Below, piece by piece: positions 26,643 through 33,680 of a stretch of DNA of 43,288 nt. The notes beneath the pieces were generated by a model. It saw nothing but the letters and a program-made list of their open reading frames with translations. It ran no database searches and was not told the DNA's origin. The DNA is from a bacterium (GTDB lineage: Bacteria; Krumholzibacteriota; Krumholzibacteriia; LZORAL124-64-63): positions 1-43,288 of the forward strand of contig JAHIYU010000098.1 of assembly GCA_018814885.1 (NCBI GenBank), written 5' to 3'. The translations under genes and the position numbers were made by a program. Position 1 is the first letter of the stretch, and the number at the start of each line of letters is the position of its first letter.

Positions 26643-27323
26643 TCAACGGAAGAGGGTCTTGACCTCTCCCCAGGTGGCGTCCTCGTTGGCCGTCGGGTCG
26701 TACGGGAAGATGATCTTGATGCCGAACACGTGGTCGTAGCCGTCGGGGACCGTGATGAACGGCCACCAGGGCTCCGAGATGCCGGTGCCGGCGAAGACCC
26801 AGTCGTTCAGCTCGTAATCCATGCTGACCAGCAGCGGGTAAGCCGCGCCGGCGACCATGTCGCAGGCGCCGATGCCAGCGCCGGAATACACGGAGAGGCC
26901 GAACGGATCGTCCAGCAGCATCTCCCAGCCATCGTCAACGGTCGCTTCGAGCAGCATCGTGCCATCGACGAAGGTGCCGGGCGCGGCGTAGTTGCCGGCC
27001 GTGCCCGTGGCGATGGGGTCCTCGAAGATGTGGATCACACCGCCGTTGAAGGTATATGTCTTCGTGCCATCGCCGATGTCGAGTACGTAAGTGGCGACGG
27101 TCATGCCGGTGACATGTACCGTGTACTGGAAGTTCACGAAGTCCATGGGAATCGGCGTCGGCACGCTCACCGGCGGGTTGGCGATTCCATAGACGGTCAG
27201 AGCGGCTCCCACCATGTCCGGCGCGGGGTCGTACATGGCAAAGCCCTCGAAGGTGAATTCGACCTGTCCCACAGCGGGGACGGCCACCATCAGCGCGAGT
27301 GCTATCATCACCAGTCGCTTCAT
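26643..27323 (-). CDS. Small secreted protein with conserved C-terminal motif, copy 2
   Basis: 226 aa, family not recognised. ATG with GGAGG six bases upstream. Signal peptide MKRLVMIALALMVAVPAVG, then a beta-rich mature part with many Gly, Asp and Thr residues (FTFEGFAMYDP, YTVHVTGMTVATYVLDIGDG). The C-terminus ends NEDATWGEVKTLFR. The neighbour upstream ends NEDMTWSSLKNLYR and shares overall layout (signal, beta domain, PDGYD near the end), so the two are distant paralogues. It is 19 bp downstream of that gene and ended by a strong terminator. It is likely an exported or surface protein with no functional clue. Confidence 0.7.
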   Translation of the reverse strand: MKRLVMIALALMVAVPAVGQVEFTFEGFAMYDPAPDMVGAALTVYGIANPPVSVPTPIPMDFVNFQYTVHVTGMTVATYVLDIGDGTKTYTFNGGVIHIFEDPIATGTAGNYAAPGTFVDGTMLLEATVDDGWEMLLDDPFGLSVYSGAGIGACDMVAGAAYPLLVSMDYELNDWVFAGTGISEPWWPFITVPDGYDHVFGIKIIFPYDPTANEDATWGEVKTLFR

Positions 27324-27342
27324 TTTGCCCTCCTTCCGCTTG

Positions 27343-28044
27343 TTATCGGTACAGGTTCTTGAGACTGCTCCAGGTCATGTCCTCGTTGGGGATGGTGCCA
27401 TCGTAGTAGATGTGCCCGTCCGCCTCGAGGTCATACCCATCCGGAACCGTGGGATCGACGTCCTGACCGATGAGACCGGCTATGGTCACGGCGTTGGGGT
27501 CCTGAAGTTCCTGGCCGAGTTCGCTGAAATGTGTACCGAGTTCGAATACGAGCATCCCCTGGAAGTTGCCCGAAGAGTTCGTGGTGTTGTAGGTCACCGC
27601 GAAGTTGGAGAATGAGCCATGCAGATAGACCTCACCGTCGCTGAAGGTCGCGATGACCATAGGATCGGGTGGGTCCACGCCGTAGAAGGGCATGGTGTAG
27701 CCCGCGTCGGCATAGGCCTGAGCGACGATGTCGATGGTACCGCCCGCGTAGAACATACGGTACACCCCGCCTCCCAGATCCTGCTGGCCGAGCGAGGTCA
27801 GGCCGCTGAGTACGAAGGTGTACTCGTAATCGACCAGGCTCCAGGTCAGAGGTGCGCTGATGTTGTCGGCGTAGCCGACACCGGCCAAGACATCGCCGGC
27901 GTTACTCGGCGGGAATCCCTGCACGCCGGGCGTATTGTCCGACTCGTAGAGATAGCCGATGATGTCCATCACATCAGACTGCGCGTGTGCGACACCGGCG
28001 CCGCAAAAAACGGCGAGCAGAACCAGCATCCACAGTTTCTTCAT
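27343..28044 (-). CDS. Small secreted protein with conserved C-terminal motif, copy 1
   Basis: 233 aa from the ATG at 28044, preceded by GGGGGG; an upstream TTG would add four residues without benefit. Signal peptide MKKLWMLVLLAVFCGAG, cleavage near AHAQ. The mature part is beta-rich with acidic and aromatic residues (YEYTFVLSGL, GGGVYRMFYAGGTIDIV, VYLHGSFSNFAVTYN). The C-terminus is NEDMTWSSLKNLYR. It shares 'VPDGYD', 'NED.TW..(V/L)K.L.R' and overall size with the next gene. A leader of about 200 nt separates it from the promoter at 28248-28277. Function unknown. Confidence 0.7.
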   Translation of the reverse strand: MKKLWMLVLLAVFCGAGVAHAQSDVMDIIGYLYESDNTPGVQGFPPSNAGDVLAGVGYADNISAPLTWSLVDYEYTFVLSGLTSLGQQDLGGGVYRMFYAGGTIDIVAQAYADAGYTMPFYGVDPPDPMVIATFSDGEVYLHGSFSNFAVTYNTTNSSGNFQGMLVFELGTHFSELGQELQDPNAVTIAGLIGQDVDPTVPDGYDLEADGHIYYDGTIPNEDMTWSSLKNLYR

Positions 28045-28247
28045 ACTACCCCCCAATGTTCATGGCCCGGCCTCGGCCTAGGACCATCGCCTCATGTTGT
28101 GACTCTCTATTCACTGCACGGTCTCGCAGCAGGCGAAGCTGGGCGGGCAATGACCGGAAGCAATGATCTTACCTGCGATCGGTCTGTTTACCGCGAGCAC
28201 CGTCTTCCAAGCGGTGGATATTCATACACATCCACTACCTGGGCGCT

Positions 28248-28277
28248 ACTATATCACACATGTCTTATGCTATGCAA
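28248..28277 (-). promoter_or_regulatory. Candidate promoter of the small secreted protein pair
   Basis: Minus strand TTGCAT (28277-28272), 18-bp spacer, TATAGT (28253-28248) preceded by TGTGA, making an extended -10. The same string TGTGATATAGT occurs at 2690-2700 upstream of the giant genes. The 200-nt leader between here and 28044 has no open frame I trust. Confidence 0.55.
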
Positions 28278-28330
28278 TCAAAGAATTCGGTTAAAAATAC
28301 GAAAAATGGAGACGGCTTGCGGCCCGTTGA

Positions 28331-28364
28331 GAAAAAAAGCGGAGGTTCCGCAAAGAACCTCCGC
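28331..28364 (-). terminator. Rho-independent terminator of the histone-fold gene
   Basis: Minus strand perfect 10-bp stem GCGGAGGTTC / GAACCTCCGC (28364-28355 and 28348-28339), loop TTTGCG, followed by seven T (28338-28332). It lies 56 bp after the stop at 28421. Confidence 0.93.
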
Positions 28365-28420
28365 GTATGCAGTTACACGAGGTATACCCATATCGATGGG
28401 ATGGACCCTCGTGGTATGGC

Positions 28421-28582
28421 CTAGAGATCGCAGGGACGAACAGTCTTGCGACCGTTGGCGATCGCGCGTTTCTCGGCGCCCTTGATCAGATCCTGGACCT
28501 TCTTGTCGAGAGCCTCGTAGAAGTCGCCGGAGACGTTGCACTGCTTGACGGTTTCCTTGGTTTTGCTCTTGCTGATAATCAT
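28421..28582 (-). CDS. Bacterial histone-fold protein (NFYB/HMF-like), 53 aa
   Basis: Reads MIISKSKTKE-TVKQCNVSGD-FYEALDKKVQ-DLIKGAEKRA-IANGRKTVRP-CDL (hyphens added). Three helices fit a minimal histone fold: short alpha-1, long alpha-2 (DFYEALDKKVQ to RAIANG), and the closing loop GRKTVRPCDL with the Arg-Thr pair and Asp typical of histone loop L2/alpha-3. Small proteins of this type are known in some bacteria, for example Bdellovibrio; they bind DNA as dimers. The charge is strongly basic, as expected. The start is the ATG at 28582; AGG lies five to six bases upstream and a stronger AGGAGG further up. It is monocistronic, with a consensus-like promoter and a perfect terminator, which suggests high expression. 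The stop is TAG at 28421. Confidence 0.85.
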   Translation of the reverse strand: MIISKSKTKETVKQCNVSGDFYEALDKKVQDLIKGAEKRAIANGRKTVRPCDL

Positions 28583-28644
28583 GTCTGCCTCATTTCCTCC
28601 TGAAAAAGGGACGTGCGGGTGTTGATGTCGTCGCGGGCCGGAGG

Positions 28645-28673
28645 ATTGTGGCGAATCCAGACGCCCGTGTCAA
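28645..28673 (-). promoter_or_regulatory. Promoter of the histone-fold gene
   Basis: Minus strand consensus -35 TTGACA (28673-28668), exact 17-bp spacer, -10 CACAAT (28650-28645, 4 of 6). It predicts a leader of roughly 55 nt with AGGAGG near its end. Confidence 0.75.
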
Positions 28674-28822
28674 CGGTCATTCGCCTGCCTGCCGTCCGAC
28701 AGAACGACTTTCCGGCCGCTTTTGCGGCACACAATCGTCTCGACAGGGTAGTCCGTCAAGCATAGTTTTTAGCGTCGACCCGGGCGTTCCGCCCTAAAGG
28801 CGCACCATTCCGAGGAGGCTCC

Positions 28823-30190
28823 ATGTCCAGCGAGCGCATCACGAGCTACCTGTCGCAGCATCTCGACCGGCACGTCGCACGGCTGTGCGACTGGCTGCGT
28901 ATACCCAGCATCAGCTCCCTTTCCGAGCACAAGGGCGAGACCCGGCGCGCCGCCGAATTCATCGCCGCCGAGCTGCGCGCACTCGGACTCGAGGTCGAAC
29001 TCGTCGAGACAGCGGGCCATCCCCTGGTCTTCGCCCGGAGCGAGCAACGCCCGGACCGCAGGACCCTGCTGTTCTACGGACACTACGACGTGCAGCCCGT
29101 CGACCCGCTGGACCTGTGGGACTCGCCTCCGTTCGAGCCGCGCCTGGCCGACGACATCATCTACGCGCGCGGCGCCTGCGACGACAAGGGGCAGCTCTTC
29201 ACCCACGTCAAGGCGCTGGAAGCGTACGTGGCCCAAGGCGTCGAGCTGCCGGTCAACGTGAAGTTCATCATCGAGGGCGAGGAGGAATGCGGCGGCCCCG
29301 CCGTCTACCGCTATACCGAGGAGAATGCCGACAAGCTGGCCTGCGACGCGGTCGTCATCAGCGACACGAGCCTCTACAACGCGGAGACCCCGGCCATCTG
29401 CTACAGTCTGAAGGGTCTGACCTACATGCAGATCGACCTGACGGGTCCCCGCGCGGACCTGCATTCGGGCAGCTTCGGCGGCGTGGTGCAGAATCCGGGC
29501 AACGCCCTGGCCGAGATCGTCGCCGCCCTGAAGGACGCCGACGGGCGCGTCCGCATCCCCGGCTTCTACGACGACGTGCTGGAAGTGGACGACACCGAAC
29601 GCGCGGCCTTCGCCTCCCTGAACTACACCGACGAGGTGCTGCGCGCGGAGACCGGCGCGTCCGGTCCCTTCGGCGAGGCCGGCTACACCACCCTCGAACG
29701 CATGTGGGCTCGTCCGACCTGCGACGTGAACGGGCTGTGGAGCGGTTATAGCGGCGAGGGCGCCAAGACCATCGTGCCGGCCACCGCCGGCGCCAAGGTC
29801 AGCATGCGCCTGGTACCCAACCAGGAGCCAGGGAAGATCGCCGAGCTCTTCGAGAAGTACGTGCTGGAGATCGCGCCGTCCGGCGTGGACGTGAAGATCT
29901 CCTTCCTGCACGGCGCCAAGGCGGTGATGGTGCCGCGCGATTCGGAGATGATGCAGGCGGGCATGCGGGCCATGGAGCGCGGTTTCGGCAAGCGGCCGGT
30001 CTTCATCCGCGAGGGCGGGTCGATCCCCATCGTGGGCACGTTCCAATCGTGCCTGAAGACGCCGGTGCTGCTGCTGGGCTACGGGCTGCCCAACGACAAC
30101 ATCCATTCGCCCAACGAGAAGTTCCACGTCGAGAACTTTGCCAACGGGATCCGCACGACCGCCGCCCTGCTGGAGGAGGCCGCGCGCTGA
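28823..30190 (+). CDS. M20 family metallopeptidase (dipeptidase)
   Basis: 455 aa, zinc-dependent peptidase of the ArgE/DapE/CNDP branch, likely a cytoplasmic dipeptidase. Metal-ligand motifs appear in order: GHYDVQPVD (His, Asp), GACDDKGQ (bridging Asp), EGEEECGG (catalytic Glu and ligand Glu), SDTS (Asp) and IHSPNEKF (His). The dimerisation domain lies between (about 190-310, DLHSGSFGG). There is no signal peptide. The ATG follows GAGGAGG by seven bases. It stands alone, diverging from the histone gene, with tRNA-Glu 54 bp downstream. Substrate cannot be told from sequence. Confidence 0.92.
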   Translation: MSSERITSYLSQHLDRHVARLCDWLRIPSISSLSEHKGETRRAAEFIAAELRALGLEVELVETAGHPLVFARSEQRPDRRTLLFYGHYDVQPVDPLDLWDSPPFEPRLADDIIYARGACDDKGQLFTHVKALEAYVAQGVELPVNVKFIIEGEEECGGPAVYRYTEENADKLACDAVVISDTSLYNAETPAICYSLKGLTYMQIDLTGPRADLHSGSFGGVVQNPGNALAEIVAALKDADGRVRIPGFYDDVLEVDDTERAAFASLNYTDEVLRAETGASGPFGEAGYTTLERMWARPTCDVNGLWSGYSGEGAKTIVPATAGAKVSMRLVPNQEPGKIAELFEKYVLEIAPSGVDVKISFLHGAKAVMVPRDSEMMQAGMRAMERGFGKRPVFIREGGSIPIVGTFQSCLKTPVLLLGYGLPNDNIHSPNEKFHVENFANGIRTTAALLEEAAR

Positions 30191-30200
30191 CCCCCGCGTG

Positions 30201-30229
30201 TTGACAAGCCAGGGTGGGGAGCTTAGATT
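30201..30229 (+). promoter_or_regulatory. Promoter of tRNA-Glu
   Basis: Consensus -35 TTGACA (30201-30206), 17-bp spacer, -10 TAGATT (30224-30229), 15 bp before the tRNA 5' end. Confidence 0.75.
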
Positions 30230-30244
30230 CTCGCCGCCACAGGC

Positions 30245-30319
30245 GTCCCCGTCGTCTAACGGTTAGGACACCGGCTTTTCAAGCCGGCAATACGGGTTCG
30301 ATTCCCGTCGGGGATGCCA
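30245..30319 (+). tRNA. tRNA-Glu(TTC)
   Basis: 75-nt cloverleaf with encoded CCA. Acceptor GTCCCCG pairs with CGGGGAT (terminal G:U), discriminator G. Anticodon stem CCGGC/GCCGG, loop TTTTCAA, anticodon TTC. It converges on the signalling locus, whose last stop codon is only 25 bp away. Confidence 0.96.
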
Positions 30320-30343
30320 ATACCGCTCTTTGTTCCCCAGCCG

Positions 30344-30832
30344 CTATTTCTCCCCGTCGTCCAGCTCCTGCATGGCCCGCAGTATGCCGAGCGGGCTCGA
30401 GCCGAGGGCCATCTTCTGGAGCTGCGTCATACGCACATCGTCGTGTTCGTACTTCTTGCGCATGCGTTCCTGGAAGGCGGCGGTCAAGGTCTCCAACAGC
30501 TGGTCGAGGTCGAAGGGCTTCTGCAGGTAGCCGAAGGCGCCGAGCTTGCTGCAAGTGAAGGCCGATTCGAGCGAGCCGTGTCCCGTGAGGATGATCACTT
30601 CCAGGAACCGATGCTCCCGCTTGAGGATCTCGAGCAGGGCGCTGCCGTCCATGCCCGGCATGCGCAGGTCCACGACCGCGAGGTCGAAGCGCTCTTTCGC
30701 CGCGATCTCCAGGGCCCGATCGCCGTCGCACGCCTTGGTCACGTCGAAGCCGCGCTGTTCGAGGCGCTCGGCGATGGAGTCCAGGAACTCGGTCTCGTCG
30801 TCCACCATGAGCAATCTGATGTGCTTGTCCAT
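30344..30832 (-). CDS. Response regulator, receiver plus short C-terminal tail (copy 2)
   Basis: 162 aa. The receiver domain (about 5-120) has the acidic pair D11-D12, phospho-acceptor D55 (VVDLRMPG), T83 (ILTGHG) and K105 (YLQKP), all intact. A C-terminal helical tail (about 125-162) ends ALGSSPLGILRAMQELDDGEK split as ALGSSPLGILRAM and QELDDGEK. There is no DNA-binding or enzymatic output domain. It is nearly the same design and length as the receiver at 37548-38036, including the tail. It is the last gene of the transport/phosphorelay locus, 12 bp downstream of the degenerate kinase. Likely a phosphate shuttle or protein-binding output. Confidence 0.93.
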   Translation of the reverse strand: MDKHIRLLMVDDETEFLDSIAERLEQRGFDVTKACDGDRALEIAAKERFDLAVVDLRMPGMDGSALLEILKREHRFLEVIILTGHGSLESAFTCSKLGAFGYLQKPFDLDQLLETLTAAFQERMRKKYEHDDVRMTQLQKMALGSSPLGILRAMQELDDGEK

Positions 30833-30844
30833 CGTTCGACTCCT

Positions 30845-31540
30845 TCATCCCCTTGGCGGAGCGTCCCCCTGTCGGCGACGCTCCGCGGGCAGAGCAATGG
30901 TGATCGTCCGCCGGTCATCGGCTACACGGTCGTCGATGTCCGCCGCGAGCCGGCAAGCCAGGCGGGCCGGCTCGCCGGGAGGATCGGCTGACTCTTCCGG
31001 CTGCAGCGACGCCGGACCCGAGATACGGACGAGGCGGTCGTCGCCCTCGACAGCGGCGGACACCGCGATCTCGGCGCCGACAGGCGCGCTCTCCCAGAAT
31101 GCCCGCAGATGGGCGAACACGGCCTGCGAGAGCAAAAAGGGATCACCCGTCAGCCAGATCTCGTCCGTGGCCGGCGCGCGCACCAGCCCGATGCGGCGAC
31201 CCTGGGCGAGGCGCTCGCAGACGCCCACGATATCGTCGAGCAGGCCGTTCAATTCGAACCGGATCCGTGGATCGTCGGCGGTGTGGGCGAACCGGTTCAG
31301 GCGCGCGATGACATCCGCGGACCGCCGCGTCTGGCGGACGATCCGCGCATGGACGTCCTGCATCCGCTGCGCGTCGAATTCGCCGCCGCGCGCGACGAGC
31401 GCCAGATGGTCGTCGAGCAGCCCCGCGATCTGTTCGATGGTCGAGTTCACGTTGTTCAGCTCGTGCGAGACGCTCGCCGTCACGATCCCGAAGAACCGCA
31501 GCGAGGAACCCACGTCCGCGTCCCGCTGGTGATCGGTCAT
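30845..31540 (-). CDS. Histidine-kinase-like protein with degenerate ATPase domain
   Basis: 231 aa, soluble. An N-terminal HisKA-type dimerisation helix holds H26 in SVSHELNNVNS, with no sensor or membrane segment before it. The region that should be the HATPase domain keeps the general fold length, but the N-box (normally LLNLLxNA with a critical Asn) reads LLSQAVFAHLRAF, and no DxGxG or GxGxG nucleotide-binding box is visible. It therefore probably cannot autophosphorylate with ATP. It could act as a histidine phosphotransfer protein (compare ChpT or Spo0B) or a phosphatase. Its ATG overlaps the stop of the upstream receiver as ATGA, indicating translational coupling. Confidence 0.8.
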   Translation of the reverse strand: MTDHQRDADVGSSLRFFGIVTASVSHELNNVNSTIEQIAGLLDDHLALVARGGEFDAQRMQDVHARIVRQTRRSADVIARLNRFAHTADDPRIRFELNGLLDDIVGVCERLAQGRRIGLVRAPATDEIWLTGDPFLLSQAVFAHLRAFWESAPVGAEIAVSAAVEGDDRLVRISGPASLQPEESADPPGEPARLACRLAADIDDRVADDRRTITIALPAERRRQGDAPPRG

Positions 31541-31917
31541 GGCGCTCCGCCTCCGCCGCGACGCTTCCGCTCGATGAGATCGATCAGGACCTCGATGCTG
31601 AAGGGCTTGAGTAGCACTTCCTCGCCTCCCTCGGGCAGGGCCGCGGCGCTCGCGGCGTCGCTGCCGTGTCCGGTGGCCATCAGCACCAGGATCCCGGGGA
31701 ACTCGACGGCGATCAAATCCCTGAGCGAAAGCCCGTCCATGCCCGGCATCTTCAGGTCGATCACCACGACGTCGAAGCGTTCGCGCCGCAATTGCGACAG
31801 GGCGTCGGCGCCGCTCGTGGCGGCGGCCGCCGCCAGACCGCGGAATTCGAGACGTTCCACCATGGTGGTGACGAGCTCCTCTTCGTCGTCGACCAGCAAT
31901 ATCTTGTATTCCGCCAT
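31537..31917 (-). CDS. Single-domain response regulator
   Basis: 126 aa receiver only. Acidic pair D10-D11, phospho-acceptor D54 (VIDLKMPG), a Thr in the MATGHG segment and Lys in LLKPFS are present. The stretch after beta-4 (GSDAASAAALPEGGEE) departs from the usual alpha-4 sequence seen in its neighbours, and the C-terminus is a short Gly-rich tail. It lies seven bp downstream of a membrane sensor kinase and overlaps the degenerate kinase-like gene downstream. The context suggests a relay: kinase to this receiver to the phosphotransfer-like protein. Confidence 0.93.
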   Translation of the reverse strand: MAEYKILLVDDEEELVTTMVERLEFRGLAAAAATSGADALSQLRRERFDVVVIDLKMPGMDGLSLRDLIAVEFPGILVLMATGHGSDAASAAALPEGGEEVLLKPFSIEVLIDLIERKRRGGGGAP

Positions 31918-31924
31918 GCCACTC

Positions 31925-33676
31925 CTATGTGCTCGGAGCCTTGCGCGGCAGGACCACCGTGAAGACAGTGCCGGCGCCCAGCTCGCTCCGCACCGTGATC
32001 CTGCCGCCTAGCTTCCGTACCAGGTCGTAGGTGATCGACAGCCCCAGTCCCGTGCCGAACTCCCCCTTGGTGGAGTAGAACGGCTCGAAGATCGATTCCA
32101 GCTGATCCCCGGGAATGCCCGGCCCATCGTCGGCGATCGTGACCTCCACACGGTCGCCCGGGACCAACCGCAGGCTCAGCGTGAGCGTGCCGTGGTCGGG
32201 GATCACGGCGAAGGCGTTGTCGATGATGTTGAGGAAGACCTGCTGCAGCATGCCGCGATCGCTGAGGATCTGCGGCACGTCGGCCGCAAAATCACGGACC
32301 ACCATGATGTTGCGATGGCTGGTCTCCTTGCCCAGGAAACCGAGCACGTTGGTCAGCAGGTCGCTCAGGCAGATCCGCTCCTCGCGGCGCTCCATGCGCC
32401 GCGTGAAACCCAGCAGCCGGTGGGTCACGGCGCTGCAGCGCGCGACCGAGCCGATGATGGAATCGACCGAACCGAGCACCTTCGCGCGGTTGGGATAGTC
32501 CGGGACGGCCGAGACAGTATCCTTCAGCAGCCCAGCCTTTTCGTTGATGATCGCCAGCGGGTTGTTGATCTCGTGGGCCACGCTGGCCGCTAGCCGGCCG
32601 ATGGTCGCCATCTTGTTGGTGTATTCCGCGCTGTGCATCAGCTTGGCCTGCTGGATATCCGCTGCCCGGATCCTGCGGACGAGCACGGTCGCGCTCCACA
32701 GCACCACGATGATGATCAGGATGGAGCTGCCGGCCAGGAAGGAGAACAGCTCGGTGCGGGTGCGGAGCCACTCCCCGACCGGATCGACCCGGCGCTTGAT
32801 CAGCATCAGCACGAAGGGGGTGTCGTCGATGTACTTGTAGCCGAGGATGTACGTCTGTCCCTTCTCGTCGTAATCCTCCACGACCTGTGTGTCCTGCGCG
32901 TAGGGCGGCACGGGCAGGGTGCAGTGGTCGAGCACCTCGCCGTGCAGGAGCGAGGAGGTCTGCAGGACGCCGTCGCGGTTGATCAGGAAAACGTCGCTGC
33001 CGCGGCCGAGATCGGCGATGGTCAGGTGCTGGGTCAGCAGGGCCATGTCGGCGGTCGCCCGCAGCACGTAGAAACCGCCCTGCTCGGTGTTCTGACGGAT
33101 GGCGATCCCGAAATGCGGGAACTGGCGGTAGCCCAGGAAGACGTCGCTCAGGTGCATGCCGCGCACCTTGACCTCGTGGAACCAGTCCTGATCGGCGTAG
33201 TCGGCGCCCTCCAGGTCGAAGGGGCCGTTGTAGAAGAGCTGGCTGCCCCGGGAATCGATCAGGCCGAGATCCACGAAGCCGCCGAACGACCGCTTCAGAT
33301 TCTCCAGGGTCCGCCGCAGGCTGGCGTTGCTGCTCAGTTGCGCGGCCGTGTCCTCGCTGGCCAGGAGTTTCAGTGCCGAGGTCCGTTCCGCGATGGTGAA
33401 CTCCAGGGAACGCGCTATGTTCGTGACGTTGCGGGAGACCTCGTAGCGGATCTCGGCGCTGATGTTGCTGCGGAACAGGAAGTAGTTGGCGCCGGTCATG
33501 ATGACCAGGGGGGTCAGGGAGACGACCAGGGTCAGCGTGACGGCGTAGCGCCAGACGCGACGGTAGCGTTTGAGGTCCTTGTCCGGACTCTCCTTCTTGC
33601 GGGCCGGCAGCTTCCAGGGCAAGGCCATCTTCAGGAAGAAGTCCCGGAAGTCGTTCCGTTGTTCCCTGGCGTTCAC
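31925..33676 (-). CDS. Membrane sensor histidine kinase with Cache-like extracytoplasmic domain
   Basis: 583 aa if it starts at the GTG at 33676, four bases after the previous stop; the ATG at 33625 is an alternative. Longer frames only read into the upstream gene. Two membrane helices (about residues 45-67 and 310-330) bracket a dCache-like sensor domain (about 70-300: VDLGLIDSRG, WFHEVKVRGMHLSDVFLGYRQ, PHFGIAI, RATADMALL). Cytoplasmic: HisKA with H368 in VAHEINNPLAII, N-box LLNIIDNA-like (VFLNIIDNAF), G1 DDGPGIP, G2 GTGLGLSI. All catalytic boxes are intact. The sensor resembles that of the kinase at 40822. It is flanked by receivers on both sides. Confidence 0.92.
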   Translation of the reverse strand: MNAREQRNDFRDFFLKMALPWKLPARKKESPDKDLKRYRRVWRYAVTLTLVVSLTPLVIMTGANYFLFRSNISAEIRYEVSRNVTNIARSLEFTIAERTSALKLLASEDTAAQLSSNASLRRTLENLKRSFGGFVDLGLIDSRGSQLFYNGPFDLEGADYADQDWFHEVKVRGMHLSDVFLGYRQFPHFGIAIRQNTEQGGFYVLRATADMALLTQHLTIADLGRGSDVFLINRDGVLQTSSLLHGEVLDHCTLPVPPYAQDTQVVEDYDEKGQTYILGYKYIDDTPFVLMLIKRRVDPVGEWLRTRTELFSFLAGSSILIIIVVLWSATVLVRRIRAADIQQAKLMHSAEYTNKMATIGRLAASVAHEINNPLAIINEKAGLLKDTVSAVPDYPNRAKVLGSVDSIIGSVARCSAVTHRLLGFTRRMERREERICLSDLLTNVLGFLGKETSHRNIMVVRDFAADVPQILSDRGMLQQVFLNIIDNAFAVIPDHGTLTLSLRLVPGDRVEVTIADDGPGIPGDQLESIFEPFYSTKGEFGTGLGLSITYDLVRKLGGRITVRSELGAGTVFTVVLPRKAPST

Positions 33677-33680
33677 CGGG

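Noticed and set aside
28278..28541. 87-aa minus-strand frame
   Set aside because: Out of frame with the histone-fold gene and runs through its terminator hairpin.
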